Counted from the first letter of the stretch, positions 42,085 to 51,341 are shown. The stretch is DNA of 64,000 bases from Stappia sp. MMSF_3263 (GCF_030733745.1 NZ_JASHIK010000020.1:1-64000); one strand, 5' to 3'. A program made the numbers and translations. Notes: generated by a model not told the origin, from the sequence alone.

Positions 42085-42094
42085 ATGTATACAT
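42085..42094. promoter_or_regulatory. Second palindrome in the ehu divergent promoter
   Basis: ATGTATACAT is a perfect 10-bp palindrome in the same spacer, 82 bp from the 16-bp one. Its core TGTATACA matches that of the site at 1165-1174. It may be a second operator serving the gntR side, or a site for another FCD regulator. Confidence 0.45.
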
Positions 42095-42264
42095 TGAAGG
42101 ATGACACGCCCCCGTCGTCGGCGCGCAAGGAGGCCGTCTCGCTGTCGCGGGGGCCGACGTGGCTTCCAGTGCCGGGATCTTGCCGTTCGCCTGATAATGC
42201 CGGACAAGCTGCGGCGCCGACACAGCGCGGGAGAGACGCCATTGAACCGGGATGGAGATAGCCG

Positions 42265-42996
42265 ATGACGGAAAAACGCGCGGCCGCGGGACCCGCCGAC
42301 GAAGGCGCGAGGGGCCGATTCGAACGCATCTACCAGACCCTGCGGACGCGCATCTGCCTGCTTGACTACGCGCCGGGCAGTCGCCTGCGCGAGGAAGACC
42401 TGGCGGACGAGTTCAACGTGTCACGGACACCGATACGGCGCGTTCTCGTCAAGCTGGAGGCGGAGGGCCTGTTGCGGTCCATGCATGGCGTCGGCACGAT
42501 CGTCACCGACATCGACGTCAACGAACTGGCGCAAGTCTACGAGTTGCGCGTCGAACTGGCAGAACTCATCGGCAAGCTGTCGCCGGCCGTTGTCGACGAA
42601 GCGCTGGTGGCGCGGTTCCGCGACATCCGGGCGCGTTGCGACCGGATGGTCGCCGACGGCGATCCGCGTTCGTTCTCACGGATCAACATGGAGTTCTTCC
42701 ATCTCTTCACCACTTTGACGACCAACGAACCCCTGCGCGAAATCAGCGAACGGCTCTACTATCAGACGGCCCGGATCTGGCTGAAGACGGCTTCGCGCCT
42801 CAGGAACTTCGACGAACTGATCAACAACGAATTCGTGACCTTCCAGCGCGAGGTTGCCGACATAACCGAAGCGGTCGGCCACGGCGACCTGATCGCCGCC
42901 GGCCATGTCAGACGCGCGCATATCGCCATGAGCTTCAGCAGGATCCGCAAGGCAACCCTGTCCGCCGATCATGCCGCCGCCGCGGACAGCGAATAG
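42265..42996 (+). CDS. GntR family transcriptional regulator (FCD-like)
   Basis: 243-residue regulator. Winged HTH: YAPGSRLREEDLADEFN, VSRTPIRRVLVKLEAEGLL and wing SMHGVGTIVTDID. The helical C-terminal domain has INMEFFHLFTTLTTNEPLRE, where the usual FCD metal His pattern is only partly kept. GGAGATAGCC precedes the ATG. It is divergent from ehuBCDA-eutBC and probably represses or activates that operon through the palindromes in the spacer. Its stop lies 64 bp from the convergent YaiI-family gene. Confidence 0.87.
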   Translation: MTEKRAAAGPADEGARGRFERIYQTLRTRICLLDYAPGSRLREEDLADEFNVSRTPIRRVLVKLEAEGLLRSMHGVGTIVTDIDVNELAQVYELRVELAELIGKLSPAVVDEALVARFRDIRARCDRMVADGDPRSFSRINMEFFHLFTTLTTNEPLREISERLYYQTARIWLKTASRLRNFDELINNEFVTFQREVADITEAVGHGDLIAAGHVRRAHIAMSFSRIRKATLSADHAAAADSE

Positions 42997-43060
42997 CAAG
43001 ACGCCGACCAGGGTTGGTCCGGCCGGCCGGGACCGCCAGCAAGACGGGTGGGCCTCTCCC

Positions 43061-43516
43061 CTACCCGTGTTTCAGCGCCAGCCTTGCCAGCCTGTCCAGC
43101 GACTGCAGGAAGCGGGACCGGTCGGCCTGGGAAAAGGCCCGACCACCGCCCTGGTGAAACGGGTCCGCGGCGCGGATGTCCTGCATCAGGTCGCGGGTCG
43201 CCAGGCGCCCGCCGATATTGGAGAGGGTCAGGATCTGCCCGTCGTGCTGCAACACATGCGAGCCGGCCTTCAGGCATCGGTCCGCAAGCGGAATGTCCGC
43301 GGTGACCACGACGTCCCCCGGACCGCAATGATCGGCGATCCACTTGTCGGCCACGTCCGGCCCCTCGGCAACGACCCTGAGCGAGACAAGCGGGTTTCTC
43401 GAGGGCCGTATCCCGCCGTTGCAGACCAGCACCACGGGGATTTCCAATCTCGTCGCCACGCGCTCCACCTCGGACTTGACCGGGCATGCATCGGCATCGA
43501 CATAGAGCGTGGTCAC
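43061..43516 (-). CDS. YaiI/YqxD family protein (DUF188)
   Basis: 151-residue protein of the UPF0178/YaiI family, with a PIN-like nuclease fold suggested for the group. Motifs: [38 protein letters not shown] followed by IPLADRCL, and [20 protein letters not shown] at the end. The conserved acidic residues (DADACP and VVTADIPLA) could bind metal. The GTG at 43516 is preferred over in-frame upstream starts because GAGGA lies 9 bases before it and the conserved domain begins there. No functional partner adjoins it. Confidence 0.87.
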   Translation of the reverse strand: MTTLYVDADACPVKSEVERVATRLEIPVVLVCNGGIRPSRNPLVSLRVVAEGPDVADKWIADHCGPGDVVVTADIPLADRCLKAGSHVLQHDGQILTLSNIGGRLATRDLMQDIRAADPFHQGGGRAFSQADRSRFLQSLDRLARLALKHG

Positions 43517-43768
43517 TTCGCGAGATCCTCGTATTGGCTGGCGCAGGTCAGGTTCTGCGAACCTCCTCCATCGGGCTGAATTCTTCAACCCGGCCCGGAA
43601 GCGTCATATGCCGACGCCGGGCCTGCCTCGGCCTTGGTCCGACCGGACCGCCTCGCCACCACCCAGAACGCGCCAACCAGGCCGAACGGCGTATCCCCGT
43701 TGCAGCACGGGAAGACGGCGGCACAGCGGGCCAATGCGGAGAAAGGGTTACAATTTCAGCAGAAGCAG

Positions 43769-43844
43769 TGGTGCCCAGGGCCGGAATCGAACCAGCGACA
43801 CGCGGATTTTCAATCCGCTGCTCTACCAACTGAGCTACCTGGGC
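43769..43844 (-). tRNA. tRNA-Phe (anticodon GAA)
   Basis: The minus strand folds into a 76-nt cloverleaf. The acceptor GCCCAGG pairs with CCTGGGC, the D-arm is AGCTCAGTTGGTAGAGC, the anticodon stem GCGGA/TCCGC encloses the loop TTGAAAA with GAA, and the T-arm has GGTTCGATTCC. CCA is encoded. The flanks (43517-43768 and 43845-44022) show no protein gene; there is no sign of an integrated element at this tRNA. Confidence 0.96.
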
Positions 43845-43953
43845 CCGGGCGGTTCGCGATCATGCGCGACGCCTCGAAGTGCCGGTCTTATAGAGGCTCG
43901 TTCCCGGCCTGTCCAGCGACAGCTTGCAAGTTTTGCACAAGCCCTGTTTGAAA

Positions 43954-43972
43954 GCCGGCGCAGGCTGCCGGC
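43954..43972 (-). terminator. Possible terminator after the FecR/TbpB-like gene
   Basis: GCCGGC arms with a 7-base loop, 50 bp past the stop at 44023; on the minus strand the stem is followed by only three T residues. A weak intrinsic terminator at best. Confidence 0.3.
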
Positions 43973-44022
43973 CATGCTGCACCACCTTGGAAAGGAACGG
44001 GTTTCGGTGCGCGGCCGGTCTT

Positions 44023-46827
44023 CTACTGCTGGCCGACGACGACGCCGGTCGCCGTGTAGGTGCCGGTCGGATTGCTCAGCCCGAAGCTGCCGACCACGCC
44101 CTGCGCCGGGCCCGCGGGACCGCGCACGAAAGCGCCGGTCAACGTGCCGGAAATATCGCCCTCCACCTCGGCGATGGCACCGCCGAAGTGATTGAGCGAA
44201 GTGGCAAGCCCGGCCGGCCCGGCGATCGTCCCGCCGACATTCACGCCGTCGAAACCGGTGATGCTGGCCGAGCCGACCCGCGAGCCGAAATTGTAGGTCA
44301 TGTTGAAATTGCCGGCCGCCAGATACTGGGCCTGGCCGCCCTCGGTGCTGCGCGCGACATTGCCGACCGCATGTCCCGAGTAGGAGGCAGAGCCGGTCAT
44401 TGGCAACTCGCCGAAGGTGGAAACGTCCCCGGCCGCCCAGGTGCCCAGATGCACGATGTCGTTGCGCTGAGCGCCCGGCCCCGTCGCCGTGGTGTCCTCG
44501 CCGGCGAACCGGGTGCCCCAATACCCCCATTCGAGAAAGGCGCAGGTACAGCGCGCAACGTCGGTGAACAGGGCGTCGTCGGCGCCGCCGACCAGTGTCG
44601 AGGGCACCATGAAGCTGCGCGGATTGCTGTCCGGCACCAGCACCTCCTCCGCATCGGTGATGGCGAAGGTTTCGCCGAAATTGTGGGTCAGGGCGTAGGT
44701 CCCGTCATCGATCAACGCCGACTGGCCGCTGGGGCCAGTGGTGAACAGGCTGTCGCCGAAGCCGAGCACAAGGCCGGCGAGATGCGGATCCCGTCCCAAT
44801 ACGTCGGCAACCGACATGCCGGCGCCGATCGAATTCGAGGTCGCGTCGAATACCATGACGAGCGCGTCGGGCGTCACCGACCAGAACGGAGTGGCCGCCC
44901 CGCCATGGGAGCCCGCCTCCACCATGCCCGAGGCAAAGCCGTTCAGGACACGGGAGGTGCGCGAATATTCGGAGATCGGCGTCGCCGACTGGAGCTGCGC
45001 CACGTGCAGATAACCGGCCACCTGCTCGCCCGGGCTGTCATAGGGCGAGGGAGGAACGGCCGAGACATCGTGGCCCACATCCCGCGTATCGAGCCCGTAG
45101 CCAAGGACGAAGGTCTCCGCGTCGGGGCCGAAGACATGGCTGCCGTCCGCGGCCGCAACGGAGCTGACGGGGCCGGCGAATGAGACCGAAGGACCATCCG
45201 CCGACGCCCGGTATCCACCACGGCGCGGGCCGCCGACAACAAAGCCGCTGGTCTCGTCTTCGTGGATCCGTCCCACTGACAGGGAGATGGCCGAGGACTG
45301 GGACATGCCGCTGCCCTCGATGTTCATCGAGGCAACAAGGAAGCGCGGGTCATCGGCAATCAGGTCGTCACCCGCCACCAGCAGCAGGTCACTGGTGCGA
45401 ACATTTGCCAGAAAAGCCGACCCGAGCGCGTCCGCCGCAAGCGGATTGAGGAAGTAAAGGTCATGGCCAGCGCCAAGCCGAGCGGTGTGGACCGGGTCGG
45501 CGGACAGCCTGTAGCGACGCACCTGGGCATCGTTGTTGGCCCGCACCGCGGCCGGGTCGGTGCGGGTGCCCCAAAAGCCGAAGACCGGCTGGCCGGTCGC
45601 CAGAACCGGCGTCGATCCGCCCTCGAACGCGCTTAGAAGCGAAGCCGAAATCTCCTCGAAATAGGTGAAGGCGACGAAATGGTCGCCGCTCCTGTGAACG
45701 GTCCCCACCACGACGCGATCGCCGCTCGTCACCACCCGGAAAGCCGCCTCGTCACCGCTTGGCAAGGGTATGGCGAGCGTCTCTCCGTCGATCGTTCCGG
45801 TGATCTGCGTCCCCTCCTCCCCGACGGTGAAGACAACCTCACGGTCCGCGACGGTGCTGCCGCCAAGCAGGCCCTGGGCACCGGGATCGGTCACGGAAAA
45901 CGTCTCGGAGGCGGGAGTGTAGGATGTGCCGGCCGAGAGCACGCGAACGCGCACGGTCGACCCGTCGACCGGCGTGTCGGTCCGCCGCACGATGTCGTTG
46001 TTGGCGCCCCGGTTGATCACATTGGTGACATGCCCGCTTTCGTTGATGTTGGTCGAGCGCACCACCTGCGGCTTCGGCCGCGGCGCGACATTGGTCGTCC
46101 GTCGCCCGGAATTCGCCCTGCCCACCGGAGAGCGGGAGACCTTCTGGTCGGTCGGCGGGGTCGGGGCTCCGCCCGACTGCCCCGGCGAACCGGACAGCCC
46201 GCGTTGCACGCCGCCGATATCCGCCTGCGTGGTGCGACGGACGACAGGACGCTCCAGGCCGCCCGACAACGCCGCGGCAACCGAGAGCGTATAACCGCGC
46301 TCGTAGATGCGGCTCTGCTTGCCGTTCTTGCCGATGAAACTCAGTTCGTCACCGAAAAGCAGCGAGAACCGGCTTTCCTCTCCCTGCACGTTGAGATTGG
46401 CGATGCCGCCGCGGATGCCAATCGTGCCGACGGGGGTCTTGACGGTGACGCCGCCCGGGTTCTTGCTCAGTTTGCCGCCGACAAAGCGGGCGACGCCCTT
46501 GCCGAACGAGGCGACGAGACGACCGGTTCCCGCATCCGGATCGTAGACGAATTCATCGATCACCAGATCGGAATTGGCGCCCACCGTAAAGGTCGATCCG
46601 TCGACCAGCAGGATTTGCACGAGCCCGTCGCCGCGGGTCTCGATGCGCTCGCGAAAGATCAGGTTGTCGCCAAGGATGACCGTGCGCGCCGATGCGCCTG
46701 GCGGGGTTCGCGAGGCGTCCTGGTTGACCGCGGCGGCAACGCCCACCCGCTCGCCGGCACCGAAAGCGGGCGGGACGAGCAGCAATGCCATGCCGGCGAT
46801 GCCGGCAGCGCCGAGTTGCTTGTGCAT
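44023..46827 (-). CDS. Exported FecR-domain protein with C-terminal TbpB/hemophilin-like barrel
   Basis: 934 residues. A Sec signal (MHKQLGAAGIAGMALLLVPP then AFGAG) has no lipobox Cys. Residues about 25-190 are a FecR domain: GDGLVQILLVDGSTFTVGAN, SFGKGVARFVGGKLSKNPGG and TPVGTIGIRGGIANL. A Pro/Arg-rich linker (about 195-260) and a long middle region follow. The last 130 residues look like the TbpB/HphA eight-stranded barrel: NFNMTYNFGSRVGSASITGF, then GGTIAGPAG and LTGAFVRGPAGPAQGVVGSF. Barrels of this type are recognised by Slam translocons, and a Slam-like gene lies 35 bp upstream. It may therefore be a secreted or surface protein; its ligand is unknown. AGGAGCCTGAC precedes the start. 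Confidence 0.75.
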   Translation of the reverse strand: MHKQLGAAGIAGMALLLVPPAFGAGERVGVAAAVNQDASRTPPGASARTVILGDNLIFRERIETRGDGLVQILLVDGSTFTVGANSDLVIDEFVYDPDAGTGRLVASFGKGVARFVGGKLSKNPGGVTVKTPVGTIGIRGGIANLNVQGEESRFSLLFGDELSFIGKNGKQSRIYERGYTLSVAAALSGGLERPVVRRTTQADIGGVQRGLSGSPGQSGGAPTPPTDQKVSRSPVGRANSGRRTTNVAPRPKPQVVRSTNINESGHVTNVINRGANNDIVRRTDTPVDGSTVRVRVLSAGTSYTPASETFSVTDPGAQGLLGGSTVADREVVFTVGEEGTQITGTIDGETLAIPLPSGDEAAFRVVTSGDRVVVGTVHRSGDHFVAFTYFEEISASLLSAFEGGSTPVLATGQPVFGFWGTRTDPAAVRANNDAQVRRYRLSADPVHTARLGAGHDLYFLNPLAADALGSAFLANVRTSDLLLVAGDDLIADDPRFLVASMNIEGSGMSQSSAISLSVGRIHEDETSGFVVGGPRRGGYRASADGPSVSFAGPVSSVAAADGSHVFGPDAETFVLGYGLDTRDVGHDVSAVPPSPYDSPGEQVAGYLHVAQLQSATPISEYSRTSRVLNGFASGMVEAGSHGGAATPFWSVTPDALVMVFDATSNSIGAGMSVADVLGRDPHLAGLVLGFGDSLFTTGPSGQSALIDDGTYALTHNFGETFAITDAEEVLVPDSNPRSFMVPSTLVGGADDALFTDVARCTCAFLEWGYWGTRFAGEDTTATGPGAQRNDIVHLGTWAAGDVSTFGELPMTGSASYSGHAVGNVARSTEGGQAQYLAAGNFNMTYNFGSRVGSASITGFDGVNVGGTIAGPAGLATSLNHFGGAIAEVEGDISGTLTGAFVRGPAGPAQGVVGSFGLSNPTGTYTATGVVVGQQ

Positions 46828-46862
46828 GTCAGGCTCCTCGCTCCGACAGCCGATAACAGGTC

Positions 46863-48272
46863 TTAAAACGCCTTGACGACGCTCAGCGTCACGGACGCGT
46901 TGGAATAGTCACGCGTCTGGTAATTGGATTGCATCCGCCGGAACTCGGCCGACAGGGCAAGCGCGAAATCCGCGCGCAACGGCACCGTCAGCCCGCTTCG
47001 GAGCCAGAACTCGTTGTCCCGCTGGCTTTCGGTGAAGCTGACGGCCGGGTCGGGCCGGTCGTACTGCCGGCGAATATAGCCCGCATCCCAGTCCAGCGAC
47101 CAGGGCGCCTCGATCATCTCGACCGGCGAGGCAAAACGATAGGTGGCGCCGATACCGGCTCCTAGCTCCCAGCTCTGCTCGAAGCGGGCTGCCGCGTTCT
47201 CGTAATCACCGAGCACGGTGAGACGCGCCGACCAGTTGTTCGTCAACTGATAGCTGTGGGCCGCCTCCGCCAGGATCTGATACCCGTTGCGGTTGCTCAC
47301 TGTCGGGTAGACCGCGCTGTCGCGGAACCAGCGGTAGCGGTATTCGAGCTTTGCGGTCAGCGCGGAGCGCAGGCTCGGCTGGACGGCGACGCGAGCGCCA
47401 AGGCCGGTGGCGCCGGAATAGTTCGTGTCATCGAGGCGCACGCCGGAGAGAATGCCGTAGACGCCGAACCGTGCATTGTCGATGTCGAACCGCGCAAGGT
47501 TGAAGGAAGGACCAAAGGTCAGCTCCGCCAGTTCGCTGTTCAGCCGGGCACTGTCGAAATAGCGGCCGCCATAGAAAAGCAGGTCCGCTTCCAGCAGATC
47601 GCCCTGGGTGCCAAGGTCATAGGCGGCATGGATATTGCCGGCGATGAACACGTTCCAGTCGGCACGGCCGACAGCCGTATCATCCAGCAGGAAATTCACA
47701 CCGTTGAGCGTCACCTGCCGTCCACCGGGGCCGGCATTGGCATTGGACTGCCAGCGCAGGCCCGAAACCACCGTGGCCGAGAACTTCGTCGGCTCCTCGG
47801 CATTGTCGATCGCCGCCAGGAAGGTCTGCACCCGCTGTTCGACTTCGGCGGGAACGTCGGGCGCTTGCAGGGCCGCCTCGAAATAGGAGCGCGCTGCGTC
47901 GAAGGACCCCAGCCGGTAATAGAGAACGCCGAGTTCGAGCTGGATACGCGGCAGGCCCGGGGCGTAGATGAGCATGCGCTCGAAGGTCCCGATGGCCGCC
48001 TCGTAGTCGCCGATGCGGGCGGAGACGGTCGCGTACTCGAAGGCAATGTCGAGATTGGCCGGATCGCGCAGCATGGCCGCCAGAAGCTCGGTCTGGCGGG
48101 CTTTCAGCTGGTCGTCCGACACCGATGCCGCGGAAGCGGCTCCGTTCGCGGAAAACTCCGCCGATGTCGGAGCGGGCGCCTGGGCAAGCGCGTGACCAGC
48201 GAAAACGGCAACCGCCAACGCCGCACCAGCGATACGCATCACACCGCGCCGGGCAATCTGGGCCAAGCTCAC
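46863..48272 (-). CDS. Slam-like outer-membrane protein (TPR plus beta-barrel)
   Basis: 469 residues. A signal peptide ends GHALAQ. Residues about 50-160 are TPR-like helices (ARIGDYEAAIGTFERMLIYA, LGVLYYRLGSFDAARSYFEA). From about 165 to the end the sequence is alternating beta-strand typical of an outer-membrane barrel, starting FSATVVSGLRWQSNANAGPG and ending in Phe (SVVKAF), the usual barrel C-terminus. Size and order match Slam (DUF560), the translocon of the type XI secretion system. It is directly upstream of the FecR/TbpB-like protein, its likely cargo. GGAGGGGCTC precedes the GTG start at 48272. Confidence 0.72.
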   Translation of the reverse strand: MSLAQIARRGVMRIAGAALAVAVFAGHALAQAPAPTSAEFSANGAASAASVSDDQLKARQTELLAAMLRDPANLDIAFEYATVSARIGDYEAAIGTFERMLIYAPGLPRIQLELGVLYYRLGSFDAARSYFEAALQAPDVPAEVEQRVQTFLAAIDNAEEPTKFSATVVSGLRWQSNANAGPGGRQVTLNGVNFLLDDTAVGRADWNVFIAGNIHAAYDLGTQGDLLEADLLFYGGRYFDSARLNSELAELTFGPSFNLARFDIDNARFGVYGILSGVRLDDTNYSGATGLGARVAVQPSLRSALTAKLEYRYRWFRDSAVYPTVSNRNGYQILAEAAHSYQLTNNWSARLTVLGDYENAAARFEQSWELGAGIGATYRFASPVEMIEAPWSLDWDAGYIRRQYDRPDPAVSFTESQRDNEFWLRSGLTVPLRADFALALSAEFRRMQSNYQTRDYSNASVTLSVVKAF

Positions 48273-48477
48273 GAGCCCCTCCGAGCCGAATTCATGTACA
48301 AGAACGCGGCGAGCTTACGTTAGGCGAGTTGCGAGAGTCCCGACCCTTGGTCAAACCTGCAGGAATTTCCACGGGGATGTTGCATTCATGGCACAAAAGG
48401 CGCGCGGCCAGACCGGCCGCACGCGCCAAGTGACCAAAATCCGGTCAACATCGCAAGGATGGAGCAGGCAGCGGCGC

Positions 48478-50115
48478 CTACTTGACCTCGCGCGACCGCT
48501 CTTCCGTGAACGGCGTGTAGCCATCCTGAAGCGCGCCGATATAGTCGGCCACCACCACTTCGAGCCCGGGTCCGAAGTCATAGGCGTTCATTCCCGCCTC
48601 GGCGAACACCTTGTAGCCGTCACCACCGCGGCGCATGTAGTCGTTGGTGGCGACACCATAGGTCTTGTCCGGATCGAGCGGCTCCCAGCCGTTCTCGCCG
48701 TTGACCTCGACCTGGATGATCCGGCCGTCACCGGGCTTGCGGGCACGGGTCCAGGAATAACGGATCCCGGCGACCTGCGGGAACCGTCCGGCCCCCTCCT
48801 CAACCTGGGAGACCCCGTTCTCCAGGGCGGCGATCACGTCCTTGCCCTTGAGCTGGAACGTTGCCAGCGCGTTCTGGAAGGGCAGCACGGTCAGCACCTC
48901 GCCCATCGTGATCTCGCCGCCCTCGATCGAGGCGCGAAGCCCGCCGCCATTCTGGATCGCGATCTGAACGCCTTGCGCCTTGGTGCGCTCGAGCATGGCG
49001 TCGGCAACGAGGTTGCCCATCGGGCATTCCCCGGCACGGCAGGTGTCACGCGAACCGTCGATCGTTCCGGTGGCACTGCCGATCACCCGGGCACGGACCT
49101 CATCAAGCGGTGCGGCAAGTTCCGCGAGCCGCGCGGCCACCGCCTTGTCGGCCGGAACCGAGGCATCGAGAAGGATCGGGTTGCCGCTGGCCGAGGTCAC
49201 GTTTCCGGCATCGTCGAAAACAACCTCGATCTCGCCGAGGAACTTGCCATAGGCATAGGCTTGGACGATGGGAACCTGTTTTCCGGACGGGTTCTGGACC
49301 AGCACTGGATAAGGCCCGGCCGCTCCCTCGAACGTATTCGACAGGAGAGTGTGCGAATGGCCACCGACGATGATGTCGATCCCCGGCACGCGAGACGCAA
49401 TCTCCATGTCCCGCGGCAGCCCCATATGGGTGATCGCGACGATCTTGGTGATGCCGGCGGCTTCCAGCCCCTCGACCGCGCCCTTGAGGTAGTCCTCGGC
49501 CCGCGAGAACAGGACATTGGGGCCCGGCGACGAGGTTTCCACGGTGTCCTCGGCAAGGGCGGACACGATGCCGATCCGTTCGCCGCCGACCTCCAGCACC
49601 AGCGTGCCAGGCACCTTGCCCTTCAAGGTGGGTTCGTTCTCCACGTTGATGTTGCCGGACAGAACGGGAGCGTCGACCTTGTCGATGAAGTCGGACAGCC
49701 CCTTGGGTCCGTCGTCGAACTCGTGATTGCCGACAGCCATCGCATCAAAGCCGATCATGTTCATGAACTCGGCCGCGGCGGCTCCCTTGTAGGTGGTGTA
49801 GAAGAGCGAGCCCTGAAACTGGTCGCCGGCATCCAGCGTCAGCACGTTGCGGCCGGCGGCGGACAGCGCGGCGCGGCGGTCGTCGATCTTCGCCTTGATG
49901 CGCGCGACGCCGCCGAAGCACTTCCCGTCGGCCTCGTCCTTGCTGCCGCAGGTCGAGTCGTACTTGTTGATGGCTTCCAGGCGGGAATGCAGATCATTGA
50001 TATGCAGGATCGTCAGGGCATAGTCGGCCCGCGCCGTCGCCACTCCCAGAACCGCAGTACCGCCAAACCCGCAAGTCAGCGCCAAGGCGCAGGCACCCAA
50101 CATTCCCAGCCGCAT
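48478..50115 (-). CDS. Bifunctional metallophosphatase/5'-nucleotidase (UshA-like)
   Basis: 545-residue periplasmic nucleotidase. The signal peptide ends GVATARA. The metallophosphatase domain has LTILHINDLHSRLEAI, VLTLDAGDQFQGSLFYT, AVGNHEFDDG and IIVGGHSHTLLS, which hold the two-metal site. The C-terminal 5'-nucleotidase domain has QIAIQNGGGLRASIEGGEIT and VATNDYMRRGGDGYKVF. It would hydrolyse extracellular nucleotides or related phosphoesters for uptake. Start 50115; an ATG seven codons upstream is possible. Flanked on the same strand by a FecR protein gene upstream (269 bp) and the Slam-like gene downstream (205 bp). Confidence 0.92.
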   Translation of the reverse strand: MRLGMLGACALALTCGFGGTAVLGVATARADYALTILHINDLHSRLEAINKYDSTCGSKDEADGKCFGGVARIKAKIDDRRAALSAAGRNVLTLDAGDQFQGSLFYTTYKGAAAAEFMNMIGFDAMAVGNHEFDDGPKGLSDFIDKVDAPVLSGNINVENEPTLKGKVPGTLVLEVGGERIGIVSALAEDTVETSSPGPNVLFSRAEDYLKGAVEGLEAAGITKIVAITHMGLPRDMEIASRVPGIDIIVGGHSHTLLSNTFEGAAGPYPVLVQNPSGKQVPIVQAYAYGKFLGEIEVVFDDAGNVTSASGNPILLDASVPADKAVAARLAELAAPLDEVRARVIGSATGTIDGSRDTCRAGECPMGNLVADAMLERTKAQGVQIAIQNGGGLRASIEGGEITMGEVLTVLPFQNALATFQLKGKDVIAALENGVSQVEEGAGRFPQVAGIRYSWTRARKPGDGRIIQVEVNGENGWEPLDPDKTYGVATNDYMRRGGDGYKVFAEAGMNAYDFGPGLEVVVADYIGALQDGYTPFTEERSREVK

Positions 50116-50384
50116 GTCCGTCGTCTCCCAGATCATCCCTGCCCGACCCCGCCGGGACCGTCCAGGCTACGCAAACGAGCGGACACCGGAGCCGTCGAGC
50201 CCAGCCCGCCGGCGCCAGATTGCGCGCCATGTCGCCAGGCGCAGGATATCGCCCTTGCCTGCCGAGACTGCCAGCTTGCCGGAGGGATATCAACAACTCA
50301 GGGGACCTCGGCGGTCCTGCCTGCCCGACATTCACACGCGCGAATGCGCCTGTCGTCGGATCATGACGGGCAACCCGGCCCGGT

Positions 50385-51218
50385 TCAGCAGTAATAGCCG
50401 CAATATTGCTTGGTTTCCTGCAGGATCACGGAATTCGCGTGATTGAGATCGAGCAAGCCGCGCGGCACGTTGCGCTGGCCCAGAACCGGTGCGGGAAACC
50501 GCGGCAGAGGCGCAGAGTCCAGGGCGGAGTTGACCTGCGAGAATTTCCGCAGCTGGCCGTTTCCGGCGCGATTGCCGGAGGGCCGATTCCCGGACAAGAG
50601 AGAGTTGACCAGCGCCAGGATCGACTTGGGCGTCCGCTGCGACGTGCCCCCGGCGCCCGAGGGCACGATGGAGAAGCCCGGCCGGTAAACCCGGGTCACC
50701 TTGCCATTGCGTCCGGTGAAGGTGAGATCCTTGCCGAAAAGGAAGGAGAAGATCGTCTGGCCGTCGCGGTCGACAAGATTGGCCATGCCGCCACGCACGC
50801 CGATCGTCCCCTGGCGGGTGTTGATGGTGACGCCGCCGCGGTTCTTGGAGATCTTGCCGCCGACATAACGCGCCACCCCGCGCCCGAAGGTCGCGACAAG
50901 CTTGCCCTGCCCCTCGGCCGGCCGGTAGACGAACTCGTCGATCACCAGGCTGGAATTCGGCCCGACCACGAAATTCGATCCGTCCGCGAGAAGCACCTGA
51001 ACGAGACCCGAGGGTCCGGTCGCGATCCGCTCACGGCTGAACATCTCCTTGCCGATCCGCACGGTCTTCATCGCGCCGCCGCCAACCTGGCTTCTGGCAC
51101 TCTGGTTCACGGCGCTGGCGACCCCGACACGGTCCGCCGCCGCGACACGATCGGCCTGCGCGGAAACAAGCGATCCCGCGACGAGCGCGGTGGCGAGGAG
51201 ACGGGCGGAGAAGGTCAT
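50385..51218 (-). CDS. Exported FecR-domain protein (short paralogue)
   Basis: 277 residues. The signal peptide ends in ADRVAAA. The FecR domain (about 27-185) closely parallels that of the 934-residue protein: SGLVQVLLADGSNFVVGPNS, LVATFGRGVARYVGGKIS and TRQGTIGVRGGMANL are shared almost word for word. The C-terminal 90 residues are low in complexity and end QYCGYYC, with no TbpB-like barrel. Classical FecR partners (FecI sigma factor, TonB receptor) are absent. It may be a periplasmic scaffold or regulator; the two paralogues flanking a nucleotidase and a Slam-like gene suggest a shared process. Confidence 0.82.
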   Translation of the reverse strand: MTFSARLLATALVAGSLVSAQADRVAAADRVGVASAVNQSARSQVGGGAMKTVRIGKEMFSRERIATGPSGLVQVLLADGSNFVVGPNSSLVIDEFVYRPAEGQGKLVATFGRGVARYVGGKISKNRGGVTINTRQGTIGVRGGMANLVDRDGQTIFSFLFGKDLTFTGRNGKVTRVYRPGFSIVPSGAGGTSQRTPKSILALVNSLLSGNRPSGNRAGNGQLRKFSQVNSALDSAPLPRFPAPVLGQRNVPRGLLDLNHANSVILQETKQYCGYYC

Positions 51219-51341
51219 TTCAAGGCTCCTGTCGGGCGAAGTTGCCGGAACGAGTGGGCTGCCAGATCCTGAAAGTCAGCTTATCCCCGGCCCTGCTCCC
51301 TGTCGGTGATGCCGGTCACACAATGGCGATCCGTCCAAGCG

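Noticed and set aside
39803-42097. 764-codon plus-strand frame opposite ehuBCD
   Set aside because: It crosses three well-supported genes and their spacers and consists of Gly/Arg/His-rich sequence without motifs.
42997-43060. GGTCC / GGGACC hairpin between gntR and the YaiI gene as a terminator
   Set aside because: The stem is possible, but the loop is very short and no T-run follows on either strand.
43769-43844. tRNA-Phe as an attachment site for an integrated element
   Set aside because: No integrase gene, no direct repeat of the tRNA 3' end was noticed, and flanking composition is normal.
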